From Paralithodes platypus (taxonomy: Eukaryota > Arthropoda > Malacostraca > Decapoda > Lithodidae), in the NCBI GenBank assembly GCA_032716605.1, contig CM064519.1, forward strand, positions 32,447,423 to 32,511,422: a DNA stretch of 64,000 nucleotides, in the 5' to 3' direction. Below are positions 11,186 to 23,617 of this stretch, piece after piece. The position numbers and the translations under genes were made by a program. The notes below the pieces were generated by a model. It was not told the origin of the DNA. It searched no databases and saw nothing but the letters and a program-made list of their open reading frames with translations. How positions within the stretch are numbered: the first letter of the stretch is position 1; each line of letters begins with the position of its first letter.

Positions 11186-11328
11186 GAATACACAAAAACA
11201 AATATATATATACCGGTATATATATATATATTATATTGTAGACAAAATAAAGTATCATATCATTATCCCATTATTTAACTTGCTACATTTATACATTTGA
11301 TAAAGTCTCTTGTATCATAAAAAAAATA

Positions 11329-11371
<43 letters not shown>

Positions 11372-11379
11372 TGTATATA
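11186..11379. repeat. (AT)n microsatellites with TACCGGTATA and TACTGTATA breaks
   Basis: Two AT tracts (about 11198-11234 and 11331-11379) separated by about 95 bases of AT-rich unique DNA. The first is broken by TATACCGGTATA and the second by ATACTGTATA, interruptions that recur in other AT tracts of this window. Confidence 0.9.
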
Positions 11380-11494
11380 TTATTATGCTTTGCGTGTACC
11401 GGTACATCGCCGTGACACATACGTCTCTTACAACCTCTTATAATAGCGATACTAAGGGAGTCATACCGGAAATAAGCCATTCAAATAGTGGACA

Positions 11495-11640
11495 TAATAT
11501 TGATGATGATGATAAGTGATGATAATGATAAAGTGATGATGATAATGATACAATTAGTGATAACTATAATAATGGTAAGTGGTGAAATTGAAGATAATGA
11601 CAATTGACAAGTGATGGTGATGATAATAATGATGATGAAT
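11495..11640 (+). repeat. imperfect (GAT)n/(GATAAT)n repeat
   Basis: GATGATGATAAGTGATGATAATGATA-type words recur for about 140 bases with gaps. No open frame of interest. Confidence 0.75.
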
Positions 11641-12436
11641 CAAGATGAATATATGGATAATAAGAAAAACGAAAGCGTAAATATGTATGATAAAGCTGGC
11701 TAAAATTGGCTAAAATCTATTGAAAAAAAGAATAACAGTAAAATGAAAATGGTGGAGAGAGGGGGGCGGTAATGAGGGAGGAGGAGCAGGGTGATGGAGG
11801 GGATTGAAGTGATGGAGAGGGGGACAAGAGAGAGAGAGAGACTGTGTACTATTTTACATAATGCATTTTCAGTGTTTTTACAATTTAATAATGTCTGACT
11901 CAATTACAATATAATTGTAACCACCATGTACACATAATTTTCCTAAAAGTTTACACCATTTATGTACCATGAATTTATTCATAATTTATCATTAATTAGC
12001 AAGCATTAATCATCCGGTAACCACAAAAACTCACGTCATTCATAAAATCAAACCGAAAAACTACAGAATATTATCCAAATTGAAACAAGTCAATAGGATA
12101 AAGACAATTATGCCACATTGAATTTTACGGAACGACCCAGTAAACAACCCGATTACCAAAACAAATCCAGTATCAAATATAAATATAAAAATCATTATTT
12201 AATATCATATCACGAACAAATAATGTAAGAATCGCTGCTTAACACAACAACATCTTCACAAATATCAAAGAAAACTTCGAATTTATGCACAATATTATGT
12301 AGAATTACCATGAATGAAAATTAATATCAATCAGTCAGTCAGTGCATCTTTGTGCATGTCTGTAGGAGTATGTATGTTCCTGTACGTGTGCAGATGACTG
12401 AATATATGTGCATGTGCGTGAATATATTATATACGG
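11641..12436. other. no gene seen
   Basis: AT-rich with one GGAGA-rich patch (11750-11840). The minus 67-residue frame is biased by that patch. Confidence 0.55.
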
Positions 12437-12445
12437 TGTGTGTGA

Positions 12446-12476
<31 letters not shown>
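12437..12476 (+). repeat. (GT)n microsatellite
   Basis: GT run of about 38 bases with one GATA interruption near its start. Confidence 0.93.
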
Positions 12477-12504
12477 GAGCCCTGATGAGCCCAGCCCCTG
12501 TAAG

Positions 12505-12720
12505 TTAATAAGCCACCGCCCACCCCCCATCTCGCCCCCTCCGCCCTAATTCACTACTTGCCACCTCCGATTTGTCCACCGTGGGGTAATCGATATCGCT
12601 CACCTCACGCCCGGTCACCCTCCTCACAAGGTTTATTGATACTATGGACCTTGCCTCCTCATATACCAATGCCTCACAAATAGCCACACGTATATCCACT
12701 ACTTGGGAATTCTTAAAAAT
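12505..12720 (-). CDS. unassigned non-repetitive open frame, possible exon
   Basis: The minus frame reads about 70 residues with mixed composition, including VVDIRVAICEALVYEEARSI and NLVRRVTGREVSDIDYP. It has no ATG near its open edge. A TTTTTAAG acceptor-like site lies at its start and GAG followed by GTGAGC (donor-like) lies inside, which would limit an exon to about 37 codons. I do not recognise the protein. SINE-like pieces follow at once on the right, so it could equally be repeat body. Confidence 0.18.
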   Translation of the reverse strand: MFKNSQVVDIRVAICEALVYEEARSIVSINLVRRVTGREVSDIDYPTVDKSEVASSELGRRGRDGGWAVAY

Positions 12721-12739
12721 CAAAATATTTCATTCTGGG

Positions 12740-12905
12740 TATTAAGCTTTCGTATATAATGATACATGCCTACAAGGGTATAAGGCATTATCAATCAATC
12801 TATTAACCAATCCATTAATCTGAGTTATAAAAAATAGTTCAGTCAGTCAGTAGCCAGCCCTTACTCCCAAAAGGGGTAGGGAGGATTAGCAAGAGACTCG
12901 AGAAA
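12740..12905. mobile_element. two SINE-like ends with tetranucleotide tails
   Basis: At 12767-12801 the + strand reads AAGGGTATAAGGCATTATCAATCAATC. At 12839-12900 the minus strand reads GGGAGTAAGGGCTGG then CTACTGACTGACTG. Both match the form of the ends near 4.5 kb (GAGTAAGG, then GCTG or CAAT, then a tetranucleotide tail). The first is weak and the second good. Confidence 0.4.
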
Positions 12906-14267
12906 GTAAAAAGAGGTGACAGAACACATAACAGTTCGGCCACAAAAAAAACAAGCACACCAGCATTCAGTTTCTGCTATATATTTGTTACGCCGTTATT
13001 TAAACTATTTATAAAAAATATAGCTCACATTGCGCTACCCTGAGAACATTTGTTACTTTGCATAACTACTGACCATGCTGTTTTAGTATCCATTATCGAT
13101 GTAACGTCTTGCGATTAAACAGGTAATAAGCGAGGAATAGCTTAATCAGTATTAACTTCAGTTTCCCAGTAAAACCTGTACACAAATATTGATATTATGT
13201 TTCCACTTCTCCCAACTTTACAAATTCAAACTAAATTGGAAAATGAGATATTTGTATTTCAAATTTGACTTACATATTGGGTGCAGGATATAATATTCTG
13301 ACTGAAATGTTAAGAAAACATTATTTCAACTTACTCAAGTGTCCAACCCACTACAGTTTCCTCTGCCCAGTTGAAACTTTAGCTTCTCGTTATTGGTTTT
13401 CTTCAAAATTATTCAACCTCAGAGTGCATTCCCCTTTTAGTTGGGTTTTAGCTTCCTTTCTACTTATTTCTCTCCCTCCTCTCCAGACCTGCTTCCTCCA
13501 ACACCAGGAATCCTTCACTGATTCCCCCTGCTTCCTTACCCCTTATTTCCTCCCCTCCTCCTTCTCGAGAACGCCCCTCCTCATCCTCCGCCTCCTCTCC
13601 GTTATCTGTTCCTTTTCCTCCTTATCTTTCGTACTCTTCATTTGACATGTAATCTATCCTTCTTCAACTTACTTACTGTGTCGCCTCTTCAAACTATCCT
13701 TCCATGTTTGCCTTTCATAAGATTTAATAATCGTAAGTTCAAAACTTCTGCATCTAAATGAATATCTATATGGACACACCTTTAGATAACTATAATTATA
13801 ACTTATTATTTATACACTCACATTCTCCCTTTAGTTCTCATTACGCTGTTCTAGTTCCCCGTGTTTCGACAGAAGCGCTTCTACTCTATATACTTCAAGG
13901 CATCTTTCCTCTTCAGTATTCCTTACTTCAAGATTTTTTACTACAATACCCAAATCGCTTTTTTAACTAGCTATTATTCTAGTATTAGTATACTTTATAT
14001 CTTTTAGTCCAGTTGTTGCATAAATTTACTCAAAGTTTCTATTTTTCTCCTGCAAATCTTGTGTTTCATCTATCTCGTGTAATCCTCTTCAACTATGCCT
14101 CATTTCTTGTACTTATTACTTAGATTGGCACATACATTTTTCGTGAAATGTCCATAATACCTATAGCTTCTTTTTATATCGCTCCATCTCATCGTATATA
14201 TGTACGGTATGTCTAATCTTGTATTGATATTATTTAAATTCCTGTAGATTTCTCTCCGTTTCATTTT

Positions 14268-14269
<2 letters not shown>
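12906..14269. other. no gene seen; pyrimidine-rich + strand from about 13400
   Basis: A 126-residue open frame (13265-13645) and others are dominated by S, L, F and P from the CT-rich strand (CTCCTCC words). No domain, start context or splice pattern supports a gene. Confidence 0.5.
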
Positions 14270-14344
<75 letters not shown>

Positions 14345-14367
14345 CTCTATCTCTCTCTATCCCTCTA

Positions 14368-14411
<44 letters not shown>

Positions 14412-14421
14412 CCCCCCCCCC
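14270..14421 (+). repeat. (CT)n microsatellite with TATCCCT variants and C13 tract
   Basis: Perfect CT from about 14273, then three ATCCCTCTATCT-type variants, more CT, and a run of 13 C (14409-14421). Confidence 0.96.
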
Positions 14422-15797
14422 GTAACTGTACTCTCCCTCTCTCTCTCTGTAACTAATAAATCTCCGCCCCGCCACCCGACGTAAGCAGCCAATTTCCCAC
14501 AATCTCCCGAGCAACCGGCCTGTCCCTCAGCGCCCTCCTTCAGGCCTCCAGAGACACTCAAGGCTTCGACGTCCTGACCTTAAAGTCCTGAATATATTGG
14601 AATATATACACCAAAAAGTTGACGACTCAATATTCACACCATGTGAGGAGTAATTTATTGCCGACGGTTTGTTAATAGCTTCTCCAGGTAGATCTTTAAC
14701 CTCAAGCAACAACTGGCGAAATGTTGTCTATAAAGCGCTGTTGTCTTGGGGCTGGAATATCACCTTACCTGATACAGAATAATCGGAAATCCCAATTTAT
14801 CATTATCTTTGACATAACTCCCAACATATACTTTACTCATATGGCATATCTCAATAAAATTGGTAGTCTTATAATGCAAGCAATACTGTTTATAAACACT
14901 ATTTTAAGGCACCTACTACTGTATATTGTAAGGTCATATACATATTTATCTAAAAAATTGGCCTTAACCATTCAGAGGATCAAAATATAACCGAATTATT
15001 CCTTAATTCTTTCAGTTAATTACATCACTAATATACCTGTTTCTTCGTCACTCCAAGACGCCCCAACCCACCCTGCGTCACGATTATATTTAGTTTGACA
15101 CCTCGGAGTTTAAGAATCAGTACAGCCTACCACTTGGCCCTTCTAGAGGCCTACATCTGACCCTGTAACCGACTAGTAATGCCCAGATGAAGCCGAGCCA
15201 TTATTTTCTGTCGGTGCCCGAGTCGAGAAGGAATCCGAAGCTGCCTCCATAAATCTCGGGAGTGTCTTTGTGGGCCGGCGCGCCGATGGCACCGGGGAAT
15301 GGCGGACAGGGGCCAGGACAATTCGCTCCAAAGCTCCTTCGCCTCAGTCACTTCGCTCCATAGCTCCTTAGCCATGCAAACACCAATAACCTCGTCTCGA
15401 CTACCACCCAATAACAACAACGCTCTCGGAACACAAACTACTTTACTCAGTTATTTAGCTTCAACTGCCAAATCACTTCATCTAACAACTATTTCTCCAA
15501 GCAACCACTACTTCTTTCATATAAATACCGAAAAAAAATAAGAGTTTTCACTATTGTATTTCACAAAAGAAAACGCTGATGGGTGATTTTCCTCCGCCTT
15601 TGCATACTGGATTTGAGGAAGAACGTTTCTGGTACGAGTTGGTGATGAGGCGAAGTGACTGGAAACCACTCCCCAGGCCGCAGATGGTTAGGGACCACCT
15701 ACCCACGGTTTTTTCCACCTTCTCAAACCTTCCAATCCCGTGTTTTTGAGGCATGTTTTTGAGTGAAAGGCGTGGAAGACGAGAGAGAAAGATATAC

Positions 15798-15798
<1 letters not shown>
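14422..15798. other. no gene seen; GC patches at 14460-14590 and 15150-15420
   Basis: Around 15320-15375 the phrase TTCGCTCCAAAGCTCCTT reappears as CTTCGCTCCATAGCTCCTT, a small tandem duplication of about 33 bases. Open frames on both strands overlap it and neither is recognisable. The rest is AT-rich. Confidence 0.45.

Positions 15799-15879
<81 letters not shown>
15799..15879. repeat. (AT)n-(AG)n compound microsatellite
   Basis: TACGGTATA leads into about 60 bases of AT, then about 16 bases of AG. Confidence 0.96.
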
Positions 15880-16486
15880 TAACACTGTTTACTATTTTAA
15901 AGATAAATATGCATACAACGGTAATACGTGCATCTAAGATCTCAACAAGCTGCTTTAACTACATAATTAAAGCATTCGCGTAGTTCCGGGCGAGTCGAAT
16001 CAATTCCCCCCCCCCCCCACTTCCACACCGGTAATCAATCCTGAGGTAAACTAGCGAAGTGCCGTGGAGTGCCAAGAATAAAAAAAAACAAAAAAGTTAC
16101 CGTACTCTGACACTCCTCCCTGGCGGCTCCCCTCACGCTACTTGCACATGTACACCACCATGCTTAACTCAATTATTCTCCTATTAGGCCTCTGGGTATG
16201 GTAAACTTATCTCTGTGTCTAACTAGGTACTATTTATATATAGTATCTATGTAAAACCCGGTCTCTAGTACACACTTACAAAACACATACACATACTTAA
16301 ATATAATTTTGTTGTAATTGTGCTTGTAACGTTGAGCCTGTTTCTCTCATTCTAGTTAAATTATGCTAGAATGAATTCGTAAAGAGACTGAAAACAACCT
16401 TGAATATACTGTAATACTGAGGATGTCTATGGACTTATATTATGAAATATTAAATTAGTACTTCTGCTAAGCTTGAACAAAAATGA

Positions 16487-16489
<3 letters not shown>
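15880..16489. other. no gene seen; C13 tract at 16006-16018
   Basis: Short GC-richer patch (15980-16140) with the C run and an A-rich stretch, then AT-rich unique DNA containing a small inverted repeat around CATTCTAG / CTAGAATG (16349-16375). Confidence 0.5.
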
Positions 16490-16556
<67 letters not shown>

Positions 16557-16582
16557 TGTGTGAGAGTGAGAGAGTGTGTGGG
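16490..16582 (+). repeat. (GA)n microsatellite grading into GT
   Basis: About 64 bases of perfect GA followed by imperfect GTGTGAGAGTGAG. Confidence 0.96.
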
Positions 16583-17561
16583 GGCACTTACTGGCACAGA
16601 AAGAGTGGACTCAAATTTCAGGCCACAGAGTCGAGTTGCTTCCTAGGCCTCACCCAATTACAACATTTTTCACCTCTCACTGCCAATTACTGGGAATGTC
16701 CGGTCACCCTACAACCCACAAATACCTCAAATTATATAAATAGTGGAAGACATTTTGGTTTCTATAACTCTTCATAATATTATATACGGTAATGGTAAAC
16801 TTTTAGTTTCTGCAACCCTCCAAATTGTATCAACACTTTTTGTGCTAGTATTGATGTTTAGTAGCCTATTTGATATTTTGAAATGCAGGACTTTATTGAG
16901 CAATCGTATATGAAAATTAAAATATAACTCTACTATTGACTTATAAAATGACCACACTTAAATGCTTTGCACTTTTAATATATAATACAAGCATTGATAT
17001 CTTCTTAGTCTTTGAAGGATTTGATACCTTAATAGCAGGGAAGTATAAAACAATAATCACAGAGTAACAAGTCGCTGCAATTTTTCTCCCCCTAGCATTA
17101 AGCGGTGTGAGCGCTAGTTTACCGTGTGATTTACTTCGTTGACGCATGCCGCTATCAGTCCACGCGATGACATACGCAACCCCGGCCCGTATGTACAGGT
17201 AGTTATTAAAGTTCGTGTACAAACCAGATGGCAAAGGTTAATTCTAATTATGATGAAGCTTTTTGAAACCTCATATTTTGCAACCACAGCCAAAGCGATC
17301 CACATTAATTATTACAGTCAGTGTTTATACGCATATATTGATTGCTATACACCCATACTGTATACACGTTCTACAGATGTTACAATATGAAAAGTGCAGT
17401 TCTTTCTAATCACTCACAGACTTGAGCTATCTATATCCGTTATCATAGTCGTCATTTTAATGGTTTGCACCCTTTGAAACTGCACCACTTCACACCAAAG
17501 TTGACCGAGAACTTTTGACTGCTGCCGCACGAAGTTGGTGACGCCCCCCTCGCCGCTGTGA
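16583..17561. other. no gene seen
   Basis: AT-rich unique sequence. Several 60-97 residue frames overlap in opposite directions without recognisable content. Confidence 0.5.
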
Positions 17562-17945
17562 TTAAGGGGGATCACCTGCTTTTGTTTTATCTTTCTCTCC
17601 TTTTCTCTCTTTCCCTGGCTTGTATCCATTCGGCCCAATTCAGCCAACTGTTTTAAGACGTTTATCCCAATTCAGATGTCGATATCTTCCTGGCGAGCGA
17701 TAGCGAGCCAGCATTGTATGGAGAAATCCGGCTTCGCCAGAGACATTTTTCTATCGAAAAAATTACAAATTTAGCTTGCTGTAAAAAAAAATAGATATAT
17801 ATGCTGGCTCGCTACCGCTCGCCAGGAAAATATTGACACCTGGATGGGGGTAAACGTCTTAAAACAGTAGGCTGAATGGGGCCGAATGAATACAAGCCAA
17901 AGAGAGAGGGAGAGAAAGAGAAAAAAGCGAGGCCGGGTCCCTTAA
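17562..17945. mobile_element. long palindromic (foldback) element, copy 2, TTAA at both edges
   Basis: The arms (about 17562-17714 and 17801-17945) pair along nearly their whole length with scattered mismatches. Both hold ACTGTTTTAAGACGTTTA, CGAGC and TTCCTGGCGAGCG in opposite orientation. The centre carries CCGGCTTCGCCAGAG and TTTTTCTATCGAAA, as in copy 1. TTAA lies at 17562-17565 and 17942-17945, each followed inward by GGG, compatible with a TTAA target duplication. No coding capacity; a non-autonomous transposon is inferred. Confidence 0.87.
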
Positions 17946-18649
17946 GAGATTGCAGGTGCGATAAAGAGGTGATTACACGCGTGACATGTGAGGGTGATCC
18001 AGAATATAAACATTAATATTGCTTGGTCTCAAAGGTTGTTCAATTTAGCGATATGTACTGTTATAGAGCATATCTTGTTTATGTATGTTTAGCTATTTAT
18101 ATGTATAGCAATTCCAATCAAAATATACAGACTTAAACTATACATTAGGTTGCACAAAAATGTTGTGATTGCCATTGCTATAATCATGTATAGGTAATGC
18201 ATTACCAAAAGCAGCTCTGTAACAAGTGGAAGTGTTGATGGTTGTATATCATCAATAATTTTGAATAATCAGATGCTAAGAGTTATAGCTTAGTATTCAG
18301 AAAAAATAACGTCTAACTTATTAATAACTTCTAGGCTAATGTTAGACAAATCCAGATGAGTCCAGTGCAAACTAAGTTAGTAAATATTAAAGCACGACGA
18401 ACCAAATTCAGTCGCCAAGTGATTTATTTACATTGCTTAATTTTTTCTCCTGGTGGGTGTGTGTGTGTGTGTGTCAGAGCATATAGGTTATAGCGGGGGG
18501 CGGCAGCAGCAGCGACATGTTGATTGTTTGGTCTAGGGGCGTATGACTTATATCGGCAGCGGTGCGGGGGTGGTGTGTCTGACCCCAGAGTGATAGATGG
18601 TGCTTCTGTAATCAGGCACCTCAGTATGTGTGTATGTATCCTAATCAAT
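17946..18649. other. no gene seen; (GT)n at 18457-18474
   Basis: AT-rich DNA, then a GT run of 18 bases and a GC-richer patch (GCGGGGGGCGGCAGCAGC, near 18493). The 101-residue minus frame covers this patch and part of the SINE and is not a gene. Confidence 0.5.
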
Positions 18650-18741
18650 GTAGCCAGGGATAGCATTCTGATTGACTGCGACTCGAATTCTGGATGAGTC
18701 CTAAACATTAATGCATGCAACTCAAGCATTATTGTAAGATA
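18650..18741 (+). mobile_element. tRNA-derived SINE, diverged copy 1
   Basis: TGTAGCCAGGGATAGCATTC (A-box position), ATTGACTGCGACTCGAATTC (B-box region), then ATGAGTCCTAAACATTAATG. It aligns along about 90 bases with the better copy 300 bases downstream in the same orientation, including the end TTGTAAGATA versus TATGAGATAA. Confidence 0.65.
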
Positions 18742-18940
18742 GTCTAAATATAAATGATACCTCTATGCTTGCCAGGAGCATACTTGAATCAAATATATTC
18801 GTACCAAGTTGCGTGGAGCTTCCTGTAATAATCCCTTGCAGTGTACTCTGAAAACATGGGTCCTACGAATTGATATGGAATTAACCTAGCACATGTAGGA
18901 GTTACCTTCTGTACATATGAAACTATTTTGGTAAGCTTTT

Positions 18941-19062
18941 ATCACGCCGTGGCCGAGGGGGATAAAGTGTGGAATACATTTGAATGACTGCAAATCGAAT
19001 CCCGGTTGAGGTTTAAACATATATGTATGTAATTCAGGCGTATTTATGAGATAATGTATAAT
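18941..19062 (+). mobile_element. tRNA-Ser-like SINE, copy 2
   Basis: GCCGTGGCCGAGGGGGATAA matches the start of a serine-type tRNA with a polymerase III A box. About 42 bases on, AAATCGAATCCCGG is a good B box. The tail GTATTTATGAGATAATG then runs into an (AT)n-T21 tract. It cannot be an intact tRNA: the acceptor stem and variable arm do not close. Box order, spacing and a second aligned copy make a SINE the best call. Confidence 0.75.
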
Positions 19063-19063
19063 A

Positions 19064-19171
<108 letters not shown>

Positions 19172-19267
19172 GTTTTTTCTATATTCCAACTTACTTCCTC
19201 TCGGGCATAGGCTGAGAGCCTTAACATTCACCGCTTTACAATGAACAGTGAAGCCCGTGAGGTCTTG

Positions 19268-19268
<1 letters not shown>

Positions 19269-19335
<67 letters not shown>
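19269..19335. repeat. (AT)n microsatellite
   Basis: About 67 bases of AT followed by TTTACTGTATATAAACGGTAT. Confidence 0.96.
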
Positions 19336-19338
<3 letters not shown>

Positions 19339-20064
19339 CTGTATATAAACGGTATGTTTTGGTAAAGGTTTAGTCAGGGATACCCGATCTCTTGCTCACT
19401 GGGGGCACGTTTGGAAACATATTTATAGGGTGATAATATTTGCCCCAGTTCTTACTTATGAGGGTCAACTTAGAGGCTACAGTGTATACGGTACCAGAAG
19501 GTCAATAGTAAATTTTTCTTATATATGACCTTGGAGTCATGCAGAGGTCAGTGATATGTTTCGGTTATATATGGGGCACGATCGGGTGTCAGCAATATCT
19601 TGTTATTCTGAGGGTCTCATTGCATATTCGTTTATAATTTGGTGGCTACTTGTATATAGAAAGATATTATAATGTTAATTCATTCATTCGGACGCTTGAT
19701 TAGCTTTTAGGTGTCTATGATAACATTTCACTGATAACATTTCACTGATAACATTTCATGCATGAATGAAAAAAATATAACTCGATTAATATAGTTCCAC
19801 TGACAAATAAATAACAAACACACAAATCTATAAACATTGTCATGAACGGATAGCATTGTACTGGGAGACAATGTCAAAATGAATAATTGCTGAATTAATT
19901 ATTACTGTATTTGTTAAGTTATTGTAAGATATACACTGTATATAGAGAGATATATAAACCTACATTGTAAAGCAACAAAACATTGCTATATAGCTTCTGC
20001 TATTGATAAATCTTAATTTCGTTTAACGCTATTTGATCTCCAGAGGTCTTTTTGGACTCCCCTG
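19336..20064 (+). other. no gene seen; 14-bp tandem triplet at 19719-19760
   Basis: GATAACATTTCACT occurs three times in tandem at 19719-19760, the last ending CATG. The remainder is AT-rich unique DNA. Confidence 0.7.
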
Positions 20065-20255
20065 TTCCGCTCCATTAGTTTGGAGAGTTTAAGATGTTTC
20101 ACCCCATTAGTTTGTCGTTAATACGACGCTTGACCCCATAGAGGTATCGATGATTTTCTGGACAAGCGATTGCGAGCCTGTAGCTTAGAAGAATCGGCCT
20201 TCGGCCAGGACTTTTTTTCTATCGAACAAAATGTACAAATTAGGCTTAAAAGGGG
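20065..20255 (+). mobile_element. palindromic element, diverged half copy 3
   Basis: TTTAAGATGTTTCACCCCAT, then TATCGATGATTTTCTGG, CAAGCGATTGCGAGCC, TCGGCCTTCGGCCAGG and TTTTTCTATCGAAC occur in the same order as in copies 1 and 2. The right arm is missing; a T19 tract follows (20264-20282). It shows the family is older and truncation-prone. Confidence 0.7.
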
Positions 20256-20573
20256 GTCTGGGTGTTTTTTTTTTTTTTTTTTACTTGAAGGAAGTTTGGG
20301 AAGGAGTTTTAATTTGGGGACAAACATAAGTAATTATTCCAAATTGGCAAACGCAAGCAAAATCCTCAAATAATGACACAAAATATCATAATAACCAGCA
20401 AGACCCAGGACCAGATGGTGTTAATGGTCTTATTTAATCTCCCTTGTTTTAGACAACATTGGTGGCGCAAGTACTAGGCTTTAATGGCTTCGATTAATAA
20501 GACAAGAGGAAATGGCATAGTGACTGAGGCATTGTTGTGTCACTGCTATGATTAAGGTTTCTTGTAGTTCATC

Positions 20574-20592
20574 GAGAGAGAGAGAGAGAGAC

Positions 20593-20681
<89 letters not shown>
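20574..20681 (+). repeat. (GA)n microsatellite
   Basis: About 108 bases of GA with two GACAGA interruptions near the start. Confidence 0.97.
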
Positions 20682-20683
<2 letters not shown>

Positions 20684-23033
20684 GTTTGCGTGCTTGCTTA
20701 GGTTAAAACGAGTCTGATAAAATAGATCAATTACATATGTGGGATATATTAAAGGATAACAATCAACAAGTATCCACACACAAGTAGATACTCCTATTCT
20801 CAACATCCTATGTTAGTAAACTCCAAAAAACATAGCAACGAACCCTAATTTTGTCGACCATGAAAATGCAAACAAACTCCTCACAGTGAGAGCCATAACA
20901 TTATTCATGTAATTAACGAACTATTCTCTGACACCAACAGTTCCTCTACTCTCATATTTTAGAGTCCAGATTGCTGAGTTGCATCATGACTATACTGCAG
21001 AAGGAGTTGTCATATCCACGACGCTAAATTTACTGTATGAGGCTTCCATTGTACAGACGTGATGAATACAAAAATTAATGTTGATATAATATTTGCTATA
21101 CAAATATATAATGTTATTGTTCTTGCACTGCGCAATACAAACAAATCGCATACTTTGGCAGCGGTATGCAATAATATATCAAACATAATTATTCGAGCAA
21201 CGCAAATAACCATTCCATTTGACGAAATTTAACATATAATTATGCAAAGATAATTTTGTTTCCCTGAACACAGTATATAAGAGAGTTTTTTTTAAGTATT
21301 ACCGGTATATACTAGTAATAATTACTTGAGTATAAATTGCAGTTTCCTTGATAAGAAATGTTACAATCTCAAGATTGTTCCTATATAGTTCCTTGAAGAA
21401 AACAAATGGAATACCTGCAATATTTATAAAGGGTTTGGGTAATTCATATTTGAATTATGATTAATGATTTAGTTACCTATTCGTAGAATGCTGTTAAACT
21501 ACTTAAGACGAATTACAGAAAAACTGTCTTCATATAATGTAATGCATACTGAAAGTTTTAAATTTCTGAAATAATTAATAAAAAACAAATGATTGGCTGC
21601 AAGAACAAATAATATGTTTTCTATTCCATCTGAGTAACAGAAAGCGATGACTGGTTTCGAGAGCATATTGACGGTATTAATTATGTTGAACAAACAGCAA
21701 ATCACTTAGCAATTTTCTTATCCAGTGTGCATCCAATGTTTCCTAAGAAATATCTAGGTTAAAATTATGCCATTGTTGTACGCTATATATATTCTAAAAC
21801 TGTATTTTAACTTTTAATGGTGATTTTTATAAGCATAGTGGATCTTGTCATTGATATATTAAACTAACTTTAAGCCAATAAGCAAGTGCGTAACATATAC
21901 CTGCACTTAGCTTACCAGAACTTATAAATAATTTATATGCAGCATAATGTATGCAATATCAATATAAACAATTAATTATATAAATATACAGTATATACAC
22001 CGGTATCTACGTATAAGTTTACATTTGCTAGACACATTTACCGCGTATATATATATATATATATATTAAGGCTGTTCTACTGTATATTGAAACTATGATT
22101 TGTGTACACGTATCAGAAGTACTGTATGTAGGCAGAAATTTCAATACAAATACCGATAAGCAAATTAATGTCAATACAGCAAAGATTGATCAATGATCTC
22201 CAGATAGGCATAACCTTAACACAGCACTGGCTACATTTGTAATGATTATGTGTTATTAGCAATTACTGCTGTTACTTTTACTATCCCTACTACCTTTGGT
22301 TGGTTATTATATTTACGGCTATGCTATTCTCCGTCGCTTATTATGGTCATCAGAACTGTTATTACTATGTTTTGTCGCTTTCTGGTTCGGAATTACTGTG
22401 GAGTGAGAGGACACGTCGCAGGGGAAGGCGGCGGAGACACCTCATCGCCGTGAAACATCTGCACTCTTCACCCCGTAATGTCCGCGATTCTTTACTTTCC
22501 TTACTTGGGGGGAAATGTTGTCTCGAGGGGACTCCACGCTCCAAATGCCTCTTTTCTGTTTACCTATTGGTTAATTTGGGGTTGCGGCTTGAAGTACTTT
22601 TGACAATAATACTACGTTCTTTAAAGCTGCTTAGAATGTAACTACGGTGCAATATTGTGGAGCAAGGCTGAAGGTTTAGACGGTATCATTAGCATTATTA
22701 TACTCATAGATTCATATATAATTCATATTTGTGGTTTATAATACATGAAAGTAGTGATTAAAGAATATATAGTGTGACTAACTTTATTAGTTATTATAAT
22801 TAAAGGTGCTATTTAGAAAACAAATAACAAGAACACTATCGGAAGCAATGGATGCATGGTTTGTCCGATGTCCTTAGTTAAGTAAAATTTAAAGGTTTTT
22901 AGTATTAATCTGCATGTAAATGACGTAAGGGACACGTTTAGCAGACAACATATATTAAACAATAATTAACACAGGAAACATAAAACAGACATTGTTATCG
23001 TGTACTACTATGAATTGTTCACCGTGTATGGGA
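20682..23033. other. no gene seen; AT-rich, GC patch at 22380-22560
   Basis: Long AT-rich stretch with a short (AT)n at 22049-22067. The GC patch gives a 113-residue + frame (22300-22641) with RRRGRRRR and no recognisable domain. A decayed exon cannot be excluded. Confidence 0.45.
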
Positions 23034-23044
23034 GATATATATAC

Positions 23045-23110
<66 letters not shown>
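23034..23110. repeat. (AT)n microsatellite
   Basis: ATATACAGGTATATA leads into about 63 bases of AT. Confidence 0.96.
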
Positions 23111-23112
<2 letters not shown>

Positions 23113-23617
23113 GGCTTCGTGTCTCCCTAGAAAATAAATTGTCTACCTACCTACCTGGAGTCTACCTGGAGTTGTTTCGGTCATATGTACTATAACGAAA
23201 CAAAAAATATTGCGCTTTAGTTTTGCATTACATTACGTATATACATTTCCGTATCTATAAATACAAGTACATTTAATTGATATGCTCGTCGATACAACCA
23301 TTCTTTGCCATTCGTGAACCCCTCACTGTATTAAGTAAGCAAGTATATTTATGGAAAATGGTGTAGGCCTATGGATATATTTATTATGCTTTTATAATAT
23401 AATTATATCATCGTTTAAGTACAAATATAATTACATGCACAAATCTATCATGATGGTTGTAATTACATAAAACACCAATTTGTTTTATGACTACAAAAAT
23501 GCCAAATTATTATATACCTAGTGGAATGTATTTATTACGGATTTGATCATTTTATGATGTATCATATACTAAAATATAAACATAATATATATCGTACACT
23601 GAACTGTTTGATCAATA
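23111..23617. other. no gene seen
   Basis: AT-rich DNA with a small CTACCTACCTACCTGGAGTC duplication at 23143-23170. Confidence 0.55.

Noticed and set aside
18941..19010. Functional tRNA-Ser gene
   Set aside because: A and B boxes are good, but the acceptor stem and the anticodon and variable arms do not form and a second diverged copy follows the same body, so a SINE.
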